Made by a program: the position numbers and the translations under genes
The notes under the pieces: model-generated
Told to the model about the DNA's origin: nothing
The model's database searches: none
Seen by the model: only the letters and a program-made list of their open reading frames with translations
In this document: one piece after another, positions 9,636 through 18,316 of the stretch
How positions within the stretch are numbered: position 1 is the first letter of the stretch
Layout of the letters: the number at the start of each line of letters is the position of its first letter
NCBI RefSeq assembly: GCF_003612015.1
Contig: NZ_RARB01000001.1
Span: 992,001-1,056,000, forward strand
Length of the DNA stretch: 64,000 bases
DNA from: Pantoea piersonii
Lineage (GTDB): Bacteria; Pseudomonadota; Gammaproteobacteria; Enterobacterales; Enterobacteriaceae
Direction: 5' to 3'

Positions 9636-10562
9636 TTATATCGGGCAGTCGACCCACAGATGCAGGCGCGGGATCAGCAGGTTGAGCGGCTCCGCCGCTG
9701 GCTTATAGCGATGCTGTACGTTATCCGCGTTGTAGTTCAGCAACTCTCCCAGCACCGGCACCTGAGTGCGGTCGCGGCAGAGCACGATAATCGGCGACGG
9801 GCAGGCGAGCTGGGTCTGCTTTTTCTCCTCGGCGCGCCAGACGCGTGCGATAGGCTGCACTTTTACCGGGCGTTTTATCTTCAGCCGCGCGGTGGCGGGC
9901 AGGGCGCGGACGCTCTCCAGCTCATCCTGCACTTTTTCCGCCCACTGTTCGCGCGTCCAGGGAGCCTGCGCGCGGTTAGCGCTCAGACTCTTCTCCAGCT
10001 GCGCGATAATCTCTTCTCGCTTCACGTTTTTAATGACGTGCTTGTTGGCCCAGCCGAAACGCAGGCTGTCCGGCGCCTGCAGCAGGGTAATAGCGCGATA
10101 GGCGTTGAGCGTAATCAGGCCGCGCAGATGCTGATGCACGAACTCAAACCGCGCCTCGCTCGGCAGGCCAGACTCCACCGTGATGATCTGCTCCAGCCGC
10201 GCCTTGTATTGATTCACCTGCGCGATTTGAGCGGTGAGGGCGGCTTCGCGTTCGCCTTCTGCTTCGATGCAGATGGCACCGGGCAGGCGGACGGCGGCTT
10301 TGGTACTCAGTTTCTCGGACTGATGCTGCATAAAAAGCCGACAGAAGTGCGCCAGCGCCATCTCGCGCGCGGCTTCGCCCAGATGCTGTTCAACGGCAAT
10401 TTCGGTCACTGCGTCATGTTCGTGGCCTTTTTCGACTGGCGGCAGCGAGAACACCCGCGCGATCAAGAGCGGCTGCGCCATAATCATCTCGCGTAACTCG
10501 CCCAGCGAACGTTCGAGGCTATTGGCGCAGTCATGCAGGTCAGAAATCAGGTCGTAACGCAT
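9636..10562 (-). CDS. tus: Tus, DNA replication terminus site-binding protein
   Basis: Binds Ter sites as a monomer and stops DnaB helicase from one side, trapping forks in the terminus. The 308-residue protein keeps the DNA-contact regions of E. coli Tus: RFGWANKHVIKN near residue 175, LKIKRPVKVQPIARVW near 235 and LLNYNADNVQHRYKP near 285. The RBS (GGAGA) lies just ahead of the ATG at 10562, and the first Ter core ends 13 bp upstream, so Tus bound there should block its own expression, as known for E. coli TerB. Neighbours fumC and manA are as in E. coli. Confidence 0.96.
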   Translation of the reverse strand: MRYDLISDLHDCANSLERSLGELREMIMAQPLLIARVFSLPPVEKGHEHDAVTEIAVEQHLGEAAREMALAHFCRLFMQHQSEKLSTKAAVRLPGAICIEAEGEREAALTAQIAQVNQYKARLEQIITVESGLPSEARFEFVHQHLRGLITLNAYRAITLLQAPDSLRFGWANKHVIKNVKREEIIAQLEKSLSANRAQAPWTREQWAEKVQDELESVRALPATARLKIKRPVKVQPIARVWRAEEKKQTQLACPSPIIVLCRDRTQVPVLGELLNYNADNVQHRYKPAAEPLNLLIPRLHLWVDCPI

Positions 10563-10570
10563 TATTCGTC

Positions 10571-10593
10571 TCCATAGTTACAACATACCTTAA
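10571..10593 (-). other. Ter site 1 (Tus-binding replication fork barrier)
   Basis: The minus strand reads GGTATGTTGTAACTATG, matching the Ter core GTATGTTGTAACTA of E. coli TerB over 14 bases. The conserved G6/C6 pair is at 10588. By the known polarity of Ter, the blocking face points to higher coordinates, so leftward-moving forks would stop here. It overlaps the tus leader. Confidence 0.88.
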
Positions 10594-10626
10594 TGTGGCA
10601 GAGAGTGACCCGTTCTGCAATTTGCT

Positions 10627-10649
10627 TAAATAGTTACAACATACATATA
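10627..10649 (-). other. Ter site 2, tandem copy
   Basis: A second GTATGTTGTAACTA core on the minus strand (G6/C6 at 10644), in the same orientation as site 1 and 56 bp away. The cores are identical over 14 bases while the flanks differ (TATAT before the core and TTTA after it). Confidence 0.85.
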
Positions 10650-10733
10650 GAGAATATTATCAAGACAGTGCAGTCTGCCAGCCTGACAGGAAAAGCAGGC
10701 CGCAGAGCGCCGTTTCGGTTTTTTCGTTATGTC

Positions 10734-10745
10734 ATAACATGTTAT
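10734..10745. promoter_or_regulatory. 12-bp palindrome upstream of the MFS gene
   Basis: ATAACATGTTAT is a perfect palindrome 28 bp before the MFS start. Its position fits an operator, but I recognise no specific regulator. Confidence 0.3.
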
Positions 10746-10772
10746 AAAAGCCGCTACCTGTACAAAACGGTG

Positions 10773-11963
10773 ATGGATGTGAATCAACAGAATAAACCCG
10801 GCGTGCTGGCGGTGGTGGTGCTGGGACTGGTGCAGATACTCTCGTGGGGCGGTTCGTTTTATCTGATGGCCGTGATGGCGGCCCCCATCGTCGCCGAAAC
10901 CGGCTGGTCGCAGCAGTGGGTCTATGGCGCGCTCTCGACCGGCATTCTGGTTTCCGGCCTGCTGGCGCCGCTCAGTGGACGCATTATCGCGCGTACCGGC
11001 GGCCGCATGCTGCTGGCGCTGAGCGGGGCGGTGATGGCGGCCGGACTCGTTATCATGGGTTTAAGCCACTCGCTGCCGCTGTTTCTTGGCGCCTGGACGA
11101 TTACTGGCGTCGGTATGGCGATGGGGCTTTACGATGCGCTGTTTGCCACGCTGGGTACGCGCTACGGCGGGCAGGCGCGCAGCGCAATTACCAGCATTAC
11201 GCTTATCTCTGGGTTTTGCACCACGCTGGTCTGGCCCGGCACTGCGTTGCTTATTCATCTGCTTGGCTGGCGCGACGCCTGTTTCGCTATTGCCGCAATG
11301 ATGCTGCTGCTGGTGTTACCGGCCTATTTTTACGCACTGCCAGATAAGTCTCTGGCTCTGAAACCGAGAGCGCCAGCCGCGCGTGCGCAGCAGAGCGATA
11401 TCGCGCCGTCGCTGTTCTGGCTGTTATGCGCTATTTTCACGCTGGCCTCGGTGATCATGACGGCTATCTCAGTACAGCTGATCGCTTTGCTGCAGGCGAG
11501 CGGTTATACGCTGGCCTCTGCGCTGGGGATCAGCGCCATACTCGGGCCTTGCCAGGTAGGATCGCGGGTAGTGGATATTCTGTTTAAGCGCGGCCATCCC
11601 ATCTGGACGGCGTTTTTCTCGGTGGGACTGGTGGCGCTCGGTTTGCTGGCGCTGGCGTTATTCCCGCAGTTTGCGCTGCTCAGCATGGTGCTCTACGGCG
11701 CGGGAAATGGTTTGCGCGCTATTGTGCGGGGAACTTTACCGCTGGCGATGGTCAAACCGGAGGCGTATGCCGTTGTTGTTGGTCGTATGGCGCGTCCGGC
11801 GCTTATCGGTCAGGCGCTGACGCCGGTGGCGGGCGGTTATCTGTTTGAAACGCTCGGCGCTTCCGCTACGCTGTGGATGCTTTGCGCGCTGGCGCTGCTT
11901 AACGTCGCGCTGGTTATGGCGCTTAAACAGCGACTGCCGTCGGCAGCGGCAGAGCCGCGTTAA
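10773..11963 (+). CDS. MFS transporter, 12 TM, substrate unknown
   Basis: Major facilitator protein of 396 residues with about 12 membrane segments, beginning GVLAVVVLGLVQILSWGGSF. The GRIIARTGGRML stretch near residue 75 is the loop-2 MFS motif A (G-x-x-x-D/A-R-x-G-R). The domain order resembles proton-coupled exporters of the YbfB/oxalate-formate type, but nothing fixes a substrate. The start is uncertain: no strong Shine-Dalgarno precedes 10773 and a GTG codon abuts it, yet upstream in-frame codons would run through the Ter sites. It lies between tus and an Rrf2 regulator on the same strand. Confidence 0.8.
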   Translation: MDVNQQNKPGVLAVVVLGLVQILSWGGSFYLMAVMAAPIVAETGWSQQWVYGALSTGILVSGLLAPLSGRIIARTGGRMLLALSGAVMAAGLVIMGLSHSLPLFLGAWTITGVGMAMGLYDALFATLGTRYGGQARSAITSITLISGFCTTLVWPGTALLIHLLGWRDACFAIAAMMLLLVLPAYFYALPDKSLALKPRAPAARAQQSDIAPSLFWLLCAIFTLASVIMTAISVQLIALLQASGYTLASALGISAILGPCQVGSRVVDILFKRGHPIWTAFFSVGLVALGLLALALFPQFALLSMVLYGAGNGLRAIVRGTLPLAMVKPEAYAVVVGRMARPALIGQALTPVAGGYLFETLGASATLWMLCALALLNVALVMALKQRLPSAAAEPR

Positions 11964-12155
11964 GGGCAGGGCGAAAGCCGCTGCGCCGCGGGCTGAACAG
12001 CTTGTGCTGTCGGCAGCCGGGTTTTAATGAATACGTGCCCTGGCGCAGTAGCCTTGCTTCTAAAAAGCAACAGTGTTTGTTATATTTATTGCTCACTGAA
12101 TGTTCACTTACGCGGCAATAAAACAATAAGATGCACCGCAACTCAGGATAAAGAA

Positions 12156-12644
12156 ATGCTTGATTACCGCTTCCCGACAGCTTTGCAAATGGTTCTTAGC
12201 GTAGCGATGGCGGAGCAAATGGGTAAACGCTCGACCAGCGCCATTCTGGCATACGGCCTTGAAGCGAACCCCAGTTTCATCCGTAAGCTAATGGTTCCGC
12301 TAACCCGCGACGGCATTATTGTCTCGACGCTTGGCCGCACCGGTTCGATCCATTTAGGTCGTCCGGCCAGCGAAATCACGCTGCGCGATATTTACACCTC
12401 AGTGATTGAAGACAAAAAGCTCTGGGCGTCGCGTCCAGACGTCGCGCCGCGCTGCCTGGTCAGCGCCAATCTCTGCTGGTACTTTAAATCCATTGCGGAT
12501 GAGGCCGAACAGGCGTCGCTGGACGTTCTGGAAAAACGCACCGTTGCCGACGCGCTCGAAGAGCTAAAAAAAGGCAATGAAACCGAGTGTGCAGCGGTAC
12601 TTGAGCCGGGTGCGATAGAGGACCTCTGTAAAAAAAGCCGCTGA
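12156..12644 (+). CDS. oqxR: Rrf2-family transcriptional regulator, probable OqxR
   Basis: Winged-helix regulator of 162 residues. An Rrf2-type N-terminal DNA-binding region (ALQMVLSVAMAEQMGKRSTS, then NPSFIRKLMVPLTRDGIIVS) is followed by a regulatory tail. The three closely spaced cysteines that ligate Fe-S in IscR/NsrR are not arranged here as in those proteins (Cys in PRCLVSANLCWYF and two near the end), so it may not bind a cluster. Klebsiella oqxAB loci carry rarA upstream and the repressor gene oqxR downstream; this gene lies on the downstream side of oqxB, separated by one small gene. The OqxR name rests on that context and on recalled family resemblance. Confidence 0.7.
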   Translation: MLDYRFPTALQMVLSVAMAEQMGKRSTSAILAYGLEANPSFIRKLMVPLTRDGIIVSTLGRTGSIHLGRPASEITLRDIYTSVIEDKKLWASRPDVAPRCLVSANLCWYFKSIADEAEQASLDVLEKRTVADALEELKKGNETECAAVLEPGAIEDLCKKSR

Positions 12645-12657
12645 TGCGGCTTTTTTT
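12631..12657 (+). terminator. Terminator of the Rrf2 gene
   Basis: AAAAAAGCCGC, loop TGAT, GCGGCTTTTTTT. The stem overlaps the stop codon at 12642-12644. Confidence 0.9.
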
Positions 12658-12718
12658 ATGCCTGTCACAGGCGATGCCCTGCGGCCAGAATCCGCTGAAT
12701 CTGGCGCTATAGCAAAAG

Positions 12719-12743
12719 AACCCGTCTAAATGGCGGGTTTTTT
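12719..12743 (+). terminator. Second terminator in the same gap
   Basis: AACCCG and CGGGTT form a 6-bp stem with a 9-nt loop, followed by TTTT. It insulates the zinc-ribbon gene from upstream transcription. Confidence 0.65.
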
Positions 12744-12808
12744 ATTCGATTGATAATTCAGGATAAGAGTATTTTTCCGGCTGATTATTAGTTTCTAAGG
12801 AGAGAGAA

Positions 12809-13141
12809 ATGGCGTTAATCAACTGCCCGGAATGCACTGCGCGAATCAGCGATTCAGCGTTTAAATGTCCATCCTGCGGACACCAGGTTAAAAAGCCAAA
12901 GCGGTCCCTGTTTGGAAAGATCGTGAAGATACTCTTTATTGTCTTCAATATTTTTATGATCTATGCCGTTTTCAAAGGGCTGGGGGCAAGCGGAGAGGTA
13001 GTCAACAATGCGGCTTCTGAAGCTGAGCGAGCCGGGGCTGCTTTGGGCGCGGGCATGGGAGCGATGATGCTAGGTATTCTCTGGGTGGTGGGCGATATTA
13101 TCATCGGCACCCTGGTTTTCCTGACGCGTCCTAAGTCGTAA
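12809..13141 (+). CDS. Zinc-ribbon membrane protein, function unknown
   Basis: Small 110-residue protein. A zinc ribbon with C6-x2-C9 and C20-x2-C23 (CPEC, CPSC) opens it, followed by a basic KKPKRS stretch, a membrane segment at about 39-58 and a second at about 86-107 with a glycine/alanine-rich linker. The layout is that of zinc-ribbon-domain membrane proteins of unknown role. The RBS AAGGAGAGAG is strong and terminators on both sides make it a separate transcription unit. It sits between the probable oqxR and oqxB, but nothing ties it to efflux. Confidence 0.85.
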   Translation: MALINCPECTARISDSAFKCPSCGHQVKKPKRSLFGKIVKILFIVFNIFMIYAVFKGLGASGEVVNNAASEAERAGAALGAGMGAMMLGILWVVGDIIIGTLVFLTRPKS

Positions 13142-13168
13142 TAAAAAGACTTACCACGCAAAATGATT

Positions 13169-13192
13169 AAAAGCCGCGAAGCGGCTTTTTTT
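13169..13192 (+). terminator. Terminator of the zinc-ribbon gene
   Basis: AAAAGCCGC, loop GAA, GCGGCTTTTTTT. Confidence 0.9.
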
Positions 13193-13214
13193 ATTTCTGC
13201 GCTGTAAGAGAGAT

Positions 13215-13240
13215 AAAGGGCGATCCAGGGACCGCCCTTT
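13215..13240 (-). terminator. Possible oqxAB terminator
   Basis: AAAGGGCG and CGCCCTTT form an 8-bp stem 6 bp after the oqxB stop. The minus-strand tail is T-poor (ATCTCT), so termination may be inefficient. Confidence 0.5.
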
Positions 13241-13245
13241 ATTCA

Positions 13246-16200
13246 TTACGCGGTCTGCAAGGTTTCTTTCGGCGCTTTGCGCGTCACCAGTTTACGCAAC
13301 GTCACGTAAAACACCGGGGTCAGGAACAGGCCGAACAGGGTGACGCCCAGCATCCCGGCGAACACGGTAATACCGGTAACGCCGCGCACCTCGGCGCCCG
13401 CGCCTTCGCCCAGAATCAGCGGCACGGTACCGGCGATAAAGGCGATAGAGGTCATCACAATAGGGCGCAGACGCAGGCGACAGGCTTCCAGCGCCGCCTC
13501 CACGATGCCTTTGCCCTGCATCTCCAGCTCCCGGGCGAACTCCACGATAAGAATGGCGTTCTTACACGCCAGCCCCATCAGCACCACCAGGCCGACCTGT
13601 ACGAAGACGTTGTTATCGCCGCCCGTCAGCCAGACGCCGACCAGCGCCGACAGCATCGTCACCGGCACAATCAGGATCACCGCCAGCGGCAGCGTCCAGC
13701 TCTCATAGAGCGCGGCCAGCACCAGGAACGCGAGCAGCACCGCCACCGGGAAGACGATAAAGGCAGTATTGCCCTGTGTCGCCTGCTGATAGCTCAGATC
13801 GGTCCACTCGATATTCATGCCATTCGGCAACAGCTGACTGGACATCGCTTCCAGCTGGGTCATCGCCTGCGCGGAAGAGAGTACGCGCGGGTCGGCATCG
13901 CCAATCAGATCCGCCGCCGGATAGCCGTTATAGCGGATCACCGGATCGGGGCCGTAAGTGGTGGTGATATGCACCATGCTGCCGACCGGTACCATTTCGC
14001 CGCGATCGTTGCGGGTGCGCAGGTTGGCGATATCTTCCACGCTGTCGCGGAATTCACCGTCCGCCTGCGCCATCACGCGCCAGGTGCGGCCAAAACGGTT
14101 GAAGTCGTTAACATACGAGGAGCCGAGATAGGTTTGCAGCGTACTGAAGAGATCGGTCAGCGACACGCCCTGCGCCTTGGCTTTATCGCGATCGACCTGC
14201 ACATCCAGCTGCGGCACGTTCGCCTGGTAAGAGGAGATCGGATAGTGCATGCCTGGGGTCTGCATGACCGCGCCGGAAAGGGTATTGATTGCCGTCTGCA
14301 GCGCGCCGTAGCCCAGACCCGCGCGATCCTGCACGTAGAGCGAATAGCCCGAGCCCTGGCCGAGACCCAGAATCGGCGGCGGCATAATTGAGAAGCCGAA
14401 CCCTTGCTGCAGCTGAGAGATTTTCGCGTTGATTTCAGCGTTGATCTCCGCCGCGCTGTGCTTACGCTCGTTGAACGGCTTCAGGCCGAAGAACACCGTA
14501 CCGGTATTCGGCGTGTTGGTGAACTGCAGCGCATTCAGGCCGGGGAAGGCGACGGAGTAGGCGACGCCTTCGGTGTTCATACCGATTTCGCTCATCTTGC
14601 GGATCATCTCGTCGGTACGTTCCAGCGATGAGCCTTCCGGCATTTTCACGCCGCCGATCAGGTAGAGCTTATCCTGCGTCGGGATAAACCCGCCCGGCAC
14701 GGCGTGGAACATAAAGGCTGCGCCCGCCAGCAGCAGCACATAGACGCCGAAGACCGCGCCGCGTCGACGCAGCGTTTTGCCGACCAGCCCTTCGTAACCG
14801 TGCGCGCTGCTGTTAAAGAAGCGGTTAAACGGACGGAACAGCCAGCCGAGCAGGCGATCGATAATGCGCGTTGGAATATCTTTCGGCGCGTGGTGGTCTT
14901 TCAGCAGCTTTGCCGCCAGCGCAGGCGAGAGCGTCAGCGAGTTAATGGCGGAGATCACCGTCGAGATGGCGATGGTCACCGCGAACTGCTTATAGAACTG
15001 ACCGGTAACGCCAGAGAGAAACGCCATCGGCACAAACACCGCGCACAGCACCAGCGCGATAGCGATAATCGGCCCGGAGACCTCGCGCATCGCCTGATGC
15101 GCCGCCGCCTGTGGCGAGAGGCCCAGCGCGATATTACGCTCGACGTTCTCCACCACCACGATCGCGTCATCCACCACAATACCGATAGCCAGCACCAGCC
15201 CGAACAGGCTCAGAGTATTGAGCGAAAAGCCGAGCAGATAGAGCACGCTAAAGGTGCCGACCACCGAGACCGGTACCGCCAGCAGCGGAATAATCGAGGC
15301 GCGCCAGGTCTGCAGAAACAGGATCACCACCAGAACCACCAGGGCGACCGCTTCCAGCAGCGTATGCACTACCGCGCTGATAGAGTCGCGCACGAACACC
15401 GTCGGGTCGTAAGGCGCGGCCCACTGCACATCATCCGGGAAACGCGTCGCCAGCTCGTTCATTTTGGCGCGTACCGCGTTAGAGAGATCGATGGCGTTTG
15501 CGCCGGGCGCCTGGAAAATACCGATACCGACCGCATCTTTATTATTGAGCTGCGAACGCAGCGCGTAGCTGCCGGAACCCATCTCAATGCGCGCCACGTC
15601 GCGCAACCGCACCAGCGAGCCGTCGCTTGAGGTTTTCAGAATGATATTGCCGAACTGCTGCTCGTTTTCGAGGCGGCCCGCGGTATTGATGGATAACAGA
15701 AAGTCAGACTGCTTTTTCAGCGGCTCAGCGCCGAGCTGACCAGCCGAAACCTGCACGTTCTGCTCCTGCATCGCCGTTACCACGTCGGCGGCGGTCAGGC
15801 CGCGCGCGGCCACTTTATTAGGATCGAGCCAGACGCGCATCGCATATTCGCCCGCGCCGAAGATCTGGATCTGGCCGACGCCCGGCAGGCGTGCCAGCTC
15901 ATCCTTCACCTTCAGCGTGGCGTAGTTGCGCAGGTAGAGCGAGTCATACTTGCCGTGCGGCGAGAACATATGCACCACCAGCGTCAGCGTCGGCGACATC
16001 TTCTGGGTGGTGATACCGAGGCGGCGCACATCTTCCGGCAGACGCGCTTCTGCCTGCGCGACGCGGTTCTGCACCTGCACCTGCGCCTGATCGGGATCGG
16101 TGCCCGGGCGGAAGGTGACGGTGGTCACCAGCACGCCGTCGGAACCGGCCACCGACTTCATATACATCATATTTTCAACGCCGTTGATCGCCTCTTCCAG

Positions 16201-16398
16201 CGGCGTCGCCACGGAATCGGCGATCACCTTCGGATTCGCGCCGGGATATTCAGCGCGCACCTGCACGCTGGGCGGCACGACGTCCGGATATTCGCTGATC
16301 GGCAGCAGCGGAATGGCGATCAGGCCGGTCACAAAAATCAAAATCGACAAAACGGCGGCGAATATCGGCCGGTCGATAAAAAAGCGGGAGAAGTCCAT
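13246..16398 (-). CDS. oqxB: OqxB, RND multidrug efflux transporter
   Basis: Inner-membrane proton-driven pump (1050 aa, the length of OqxB) that exports quinolones, chloramphenicol, olaquindox and other compounds through OqxA and a TolC-type channel. It is an HAE1-type RND protein: TM1 at residues 10-30, a large periplasmic loop at 40-335, and the proton-relay aspartates D410 and D411 in TM4 (AIGIVVDDAIVVVENVE). A second loop spans about 560-870, including the PPILGLGQGSGYSLY segment. The sequence is close to plasmid and Klebsiella OqxB throughout by recall. It follows oqxA by 17 nt and no outer-membrane factor gene is nearby. Confidence 0.93.
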   Translation of the reverse strand: MDFSRFFIDRPIFAAVLSILIFVTGLIAIPLLPISEYPDVVPPSVQVRAEYPGANPKVIADSVATPLEEAINGVENMMYMKSVAGSDGVLVTTVTFRPGTDPDQAQVQVQNRVAQAEARLPEDVRRLGITTQKMSPTLTLVVHMFSPHGKYDSLYLRNYATLKVKDELARLPGVGQIQIFGAGEYAMRVWLDPNKVAARGLTAADVVTAMQEQNVQVSAGQLGAEPLKKQSDFLLSINTAGRLENEQQFGNIILKTSSDGSLVRLRDVARIEMGSGSYALRSQLNNKDAVGIGIFQAPGANAIDLSNAVRAKMNELATRFPDDVQWAAPYDPTVFVRDSISAVVHTLLEAVALVVLVVILFLQTWRASIIPLLAVPVSVVGTFSVLYLLGFSLNTLSLFGLVLAIGIVVDDAIVVVENVERNIALGLSPQAAAHQAMREVSGPIIAIALVLCAVFVPMAFLSGVTGQFYKQFAVTIAISTVISAINSLTLSPALAAKLLKDHHAPKDIPTRIIDRLLGWLFRPFNRFFNSSAHGYEGLVGKTLRRRGAVFGVYVLLLAGAAFMFHAVPGGFIPTQDKLYLIGGVKMPEGSSLERTDEMIRKMSEIGMNTEGVAYSVAFPGLNALQFTNTPNTGTVFFGLKPFNERKHSAAEINAEINAKISQLQQGFGFSIMPPPILGLGQGSGYSLYVQDRAGLGYGALQTAINTLSGAVMQTPGMHYPISSYQANVPQLDVQVDRDKAKAQGVSLTDLFSTLQTYLGSSYVNDFNRFGRTWRVMAQADGEFRDSVEDIANLRTRNDRGEMVPVGSMVHITTTYGPDPVIRYNGYPAADLIGDADPRVLSSAQAMTQLEAMSSQLLPNGMNIEWTDLSYQQATQGNTAFIVFPVAVLLAFLVLAALYESWTLPLAVILIVPVTMLSALVGVWLTGGDNNVFVQVGLVVLMGLACKNAILIVEFARELEMQGKGIVEAALEACRLRLRPIVMTSIAFIAGTVPLILGEGAGAEVRGVTGITVFAGMLGVTLFGLFLTPVFYVTLRKLVTRKAPKETLQTA

Positions 16399-16415
16399 AG
16401 CGGCAGTAGCCTCAG

Positions 16416-17576
16416 TTAGTTGGCGTTAGCCGCGCGCATCGCGACCTGCTGTGCCGTTACCGGCATTCCGGGCATAAACACTTTTTGCAGCCCGTCGACA
16501 ATCACCCGATCGCCCGACTGCAGTCCGCTTTTCACAATGCGCAAACCTTCAGCCATCGCGCCGGGCTGAATATCGCGGCGCTGCGCCTTGCCGTCTTTGT
16601 CCACCACATAGACATATTTGCGGTCCTGGTCGGTGAGCACCGCTTTATCGTCAATCAGCAACGCCTGGAACTGTGCGCTGCCCGGCAGGCGTACGCGAGA
16701 GAAGAGGCCGGGCGTAAACTGACGCTGGCGGTTATCGAGCTGGGCGCGCATGCGGATGGTACCGGTGCTGGCGGTAAGCTGGTTGTCGGTAAAATCGACC
16801 ATGCCGCGGTGCGGATAGCCGTTTTCGCCCGCCAGGCCGATCTCGACCGGCAGCGACCCGCGCTGCTCTCCCTGACGCGCCATCGCCTGGTAATGAAGGA
16901 AGGTGGTTTCATCGACATCGAAGTAGACATACATGCGATCCTGCGACACCAGCGTGGTAAGCACGCTGGCGCTGTCGCCGGCGGTCACCAGGTTGCCGGT
17001 GGTGATCATGGCGCGGCTGGCGCGTCCGTCGATCGGCGCGGTCACGCGGGTAAAGTCAAGATTGAGCTGCGCCATATCCACGGCCGCTTCAGCGGAGAGC
17101 ATGTCCGCCTGCGCCTGGCTGGCGGCAGAGCGACGCTGCTCCCACTGCTCGCGTGAAATCGCCTGAGTGCCGATCAGCTTTTCGGTACGCGCCGATTCGC
17201 TGCGCGCCAGCGCGGCCTGACTGCGGGCGCGCGCCAGTTCGGCTTTCGCCTGCTCCAGCGCGGCGCGGTAGGTGCGATCATCGATAGTGAACAGCACCTG
17301 GCCTTTTTTTACTTCGTCGCCTTCACGGTAGTTCACGGCGTCGATATAGCCGGAGACGCGCGGACGCAGCTGGACGCTCTGTACCGCCTCGATGCGCCCG
17401 TTAAAGCTGTCCCACTGGCTGACCGGTTTCACCACCACATCGGCGACGCTGACCTGAGGGGGCGGCGGCGGGGCGTTTTGCGCCACGCCTTTGTCACATC
17501 CGCTGAGTATGCTGCTTAGCAGCACCGCGCCCAGAAGGGTTGAACCCTGACGAACCCACTTCGTTTGTCTGTTCAT
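16416..17576 (-). CDS. oqxA: OqxA, RND periplasmic adaptor lipoprotein
   Basis: Membrane-fusion protein (386 aa) that bridges OqxB to the outer-membrane channel. A lipobox (LSGC, lipid-bearing C27) follows an N-terminal hydrophobic stretch. Then come the barrel-sandwich half-motif QLRPRVSGYIDAVNYREGD, an alpha-helical hairpin at about 105-165, and the second half-motif DFTRVTAPIDGRAS. VRLPGSAQFQALLIDDKAVL and the C-terminal DGLQKVFMPGMPV match OqxA. ATG 17576 is preferred over an in-frame ATG 12 codons upstream because it gives a normal lipoprotein signal. Divergent from rarA. Confidence 0.92.
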   Translation of the reverse strand: MNRQTKWVRQGSTLLGAVLLSSILSGCDKGVAQNAPPPPPQVSVADVVVKPVSQWDSFNGRIEAVQSVQLRPRVSGYIDAVNYREGDEVKKGQVLFTIDDRTYRAALEQAKAELARARSQAALARSESARTEKLIGTQAISREQWEQRRSAASQAQADMLSAEAAVDMAQLNLDFTRVTAPIDGRASRAMITTGNLVTAGDSASVLTTLVSQDRMYVYFDVDETTFLHYQAMARQGEQRGSLPVEIGLAGENGYPHRGMVDFTDNQLTASTGTIRMRAQLDNRQRQFTPGLFSRVRLPGSAQFQALLIDDKAVLTDQDRKYVYVVDKDGKAQRRDIQPGAMAEGLRIVKSGLQSGDRVIVDGLQKVFMPGMPVTAQQVAMRAANAN

Positions 17577-17885
17577 TATTGTTATTCCGCATAGCGTTAG
17601 AAAAGAGCCCACAAGGGCGGGCCAATATTTGCAACTTTTAAGATTGCAATTTATCGCGAGGAGTGTAGGCTCGGGTATCCAGCAACTGCAAGAATATCTG
17701 ATACACTTTATGTGCGGTTTTGGTTGATGCAGTGCGCAGGCGTGGCGGGGCGGAGAATGACCTTACGGCGAGTGCGGCATTTAATGTATCAATCCAACTT
17801 GCATTAAATGGCAAAGTCAGTCACCCTTAAAGTGTAATTGCAACTGATACTGATACTGTTCGCAACGGCGACGGGAGAAAATGGG
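17577..17885. promoter_or_regulatory. oqxA-rarA divergent control region with a candidate marbox
   Basis: No gene fits in this 309-bp gap; it must hold both promoters. On the minus strand, 17718-17700 reads ACCGCACATAAAGTGTATC, which matches the 5' half of the MarA/SoxS/Rob/RarA box (AYnGCACnnWnnRY) but not its AAA end. It lies 124 bp upstream of the oqxA start and is a candidate RarA site only. ATTAAATG recurs near 17805 and 17780. I cannot assign the -10 and -35 elements with confidence. Confidence 0.4.
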
Positions 17886-18230
17886 ATGATGAGCGACGCA
17901 TTTATTCACGATCTAATCGACTGGATTGATAACAACATCGAAGCACGTCTGGATCTGGACACCGTATCGGAGCGCGCAGGCTATTCCAAATGGCACCTGC
18001 AGCGTATGTTTAAAGAGCACACCGGCTACCCGCTGGGTGAGTACATTCGCATCAAGAAACTGAAAAAATCCGCGGATCGTCTGACCACCACCAACGAGCC
18101 TATCCTCAACGTAGCGATTTCGCTGGGCTTCGACTCGCAGCAATCCTTCAACCGCAGCTTTAAACGTCAGTATGGCGTCGCGCCAGGCGCATGGCGTCGC
18201 CATGGGGCGCAGATGCAAGCGATGCAGTGA
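17886..18230 (+). CDS. rarA: RarA-like AraC/XylS activator (MarA/SoxS/RamA group)
   Basis: Single-domain AraC-type activator of 114 residues with no effector domain. Two helix-turn-helix units are visible: LDTVSERAGYSKWHLQRMF, nearly identical to MarA helix 3, and ILNVAISLGFDSQQSFNRSF, matching the SoxS/MarA second reader. Paralogs of this size act by abundance and bind marboxes to raise AcrAB and related pumps. Divergent placement next to oqxAB is diagnostic of RarA rather than MarA, SoxS or RamA. Start 17886 has GGGAG 8 nt upstream; the next codon is also ATG. Confidence 0.85.
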   Translation: MMSDAFIHDLIDWIDNNIEARLDLDTVSERAGYSKWHLQRMFKEHTGYPLGEYIRIKKLKKSADRLTTTNEPILNVAISLGFDSQQSFNRSFKRQYGVAPGAWRRHGAQMQAMQ

Positions 18231-18235
18231 TCCCC

Positions 18236-18260
18236 GCAGGGCCAGCATTGCTGGCCCGCG
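18236..18260 (+). terminator. GC-rich hairpin after rarA
   Basis: GGGCCAGC and GCTGGCCC form a perfect stem with an ATT loop, 8 bp after the stop. No T run follows, so it is a weak intrinsic terminator or only an RNA 3' stabiliser. Confidence 0.45.
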
Positions 18261-18316
18261 CTGCATCTCAACGTTAAAGCTGGTATCATCAGCGTCCTGT
18301 TGTCTGGGATGCCATC

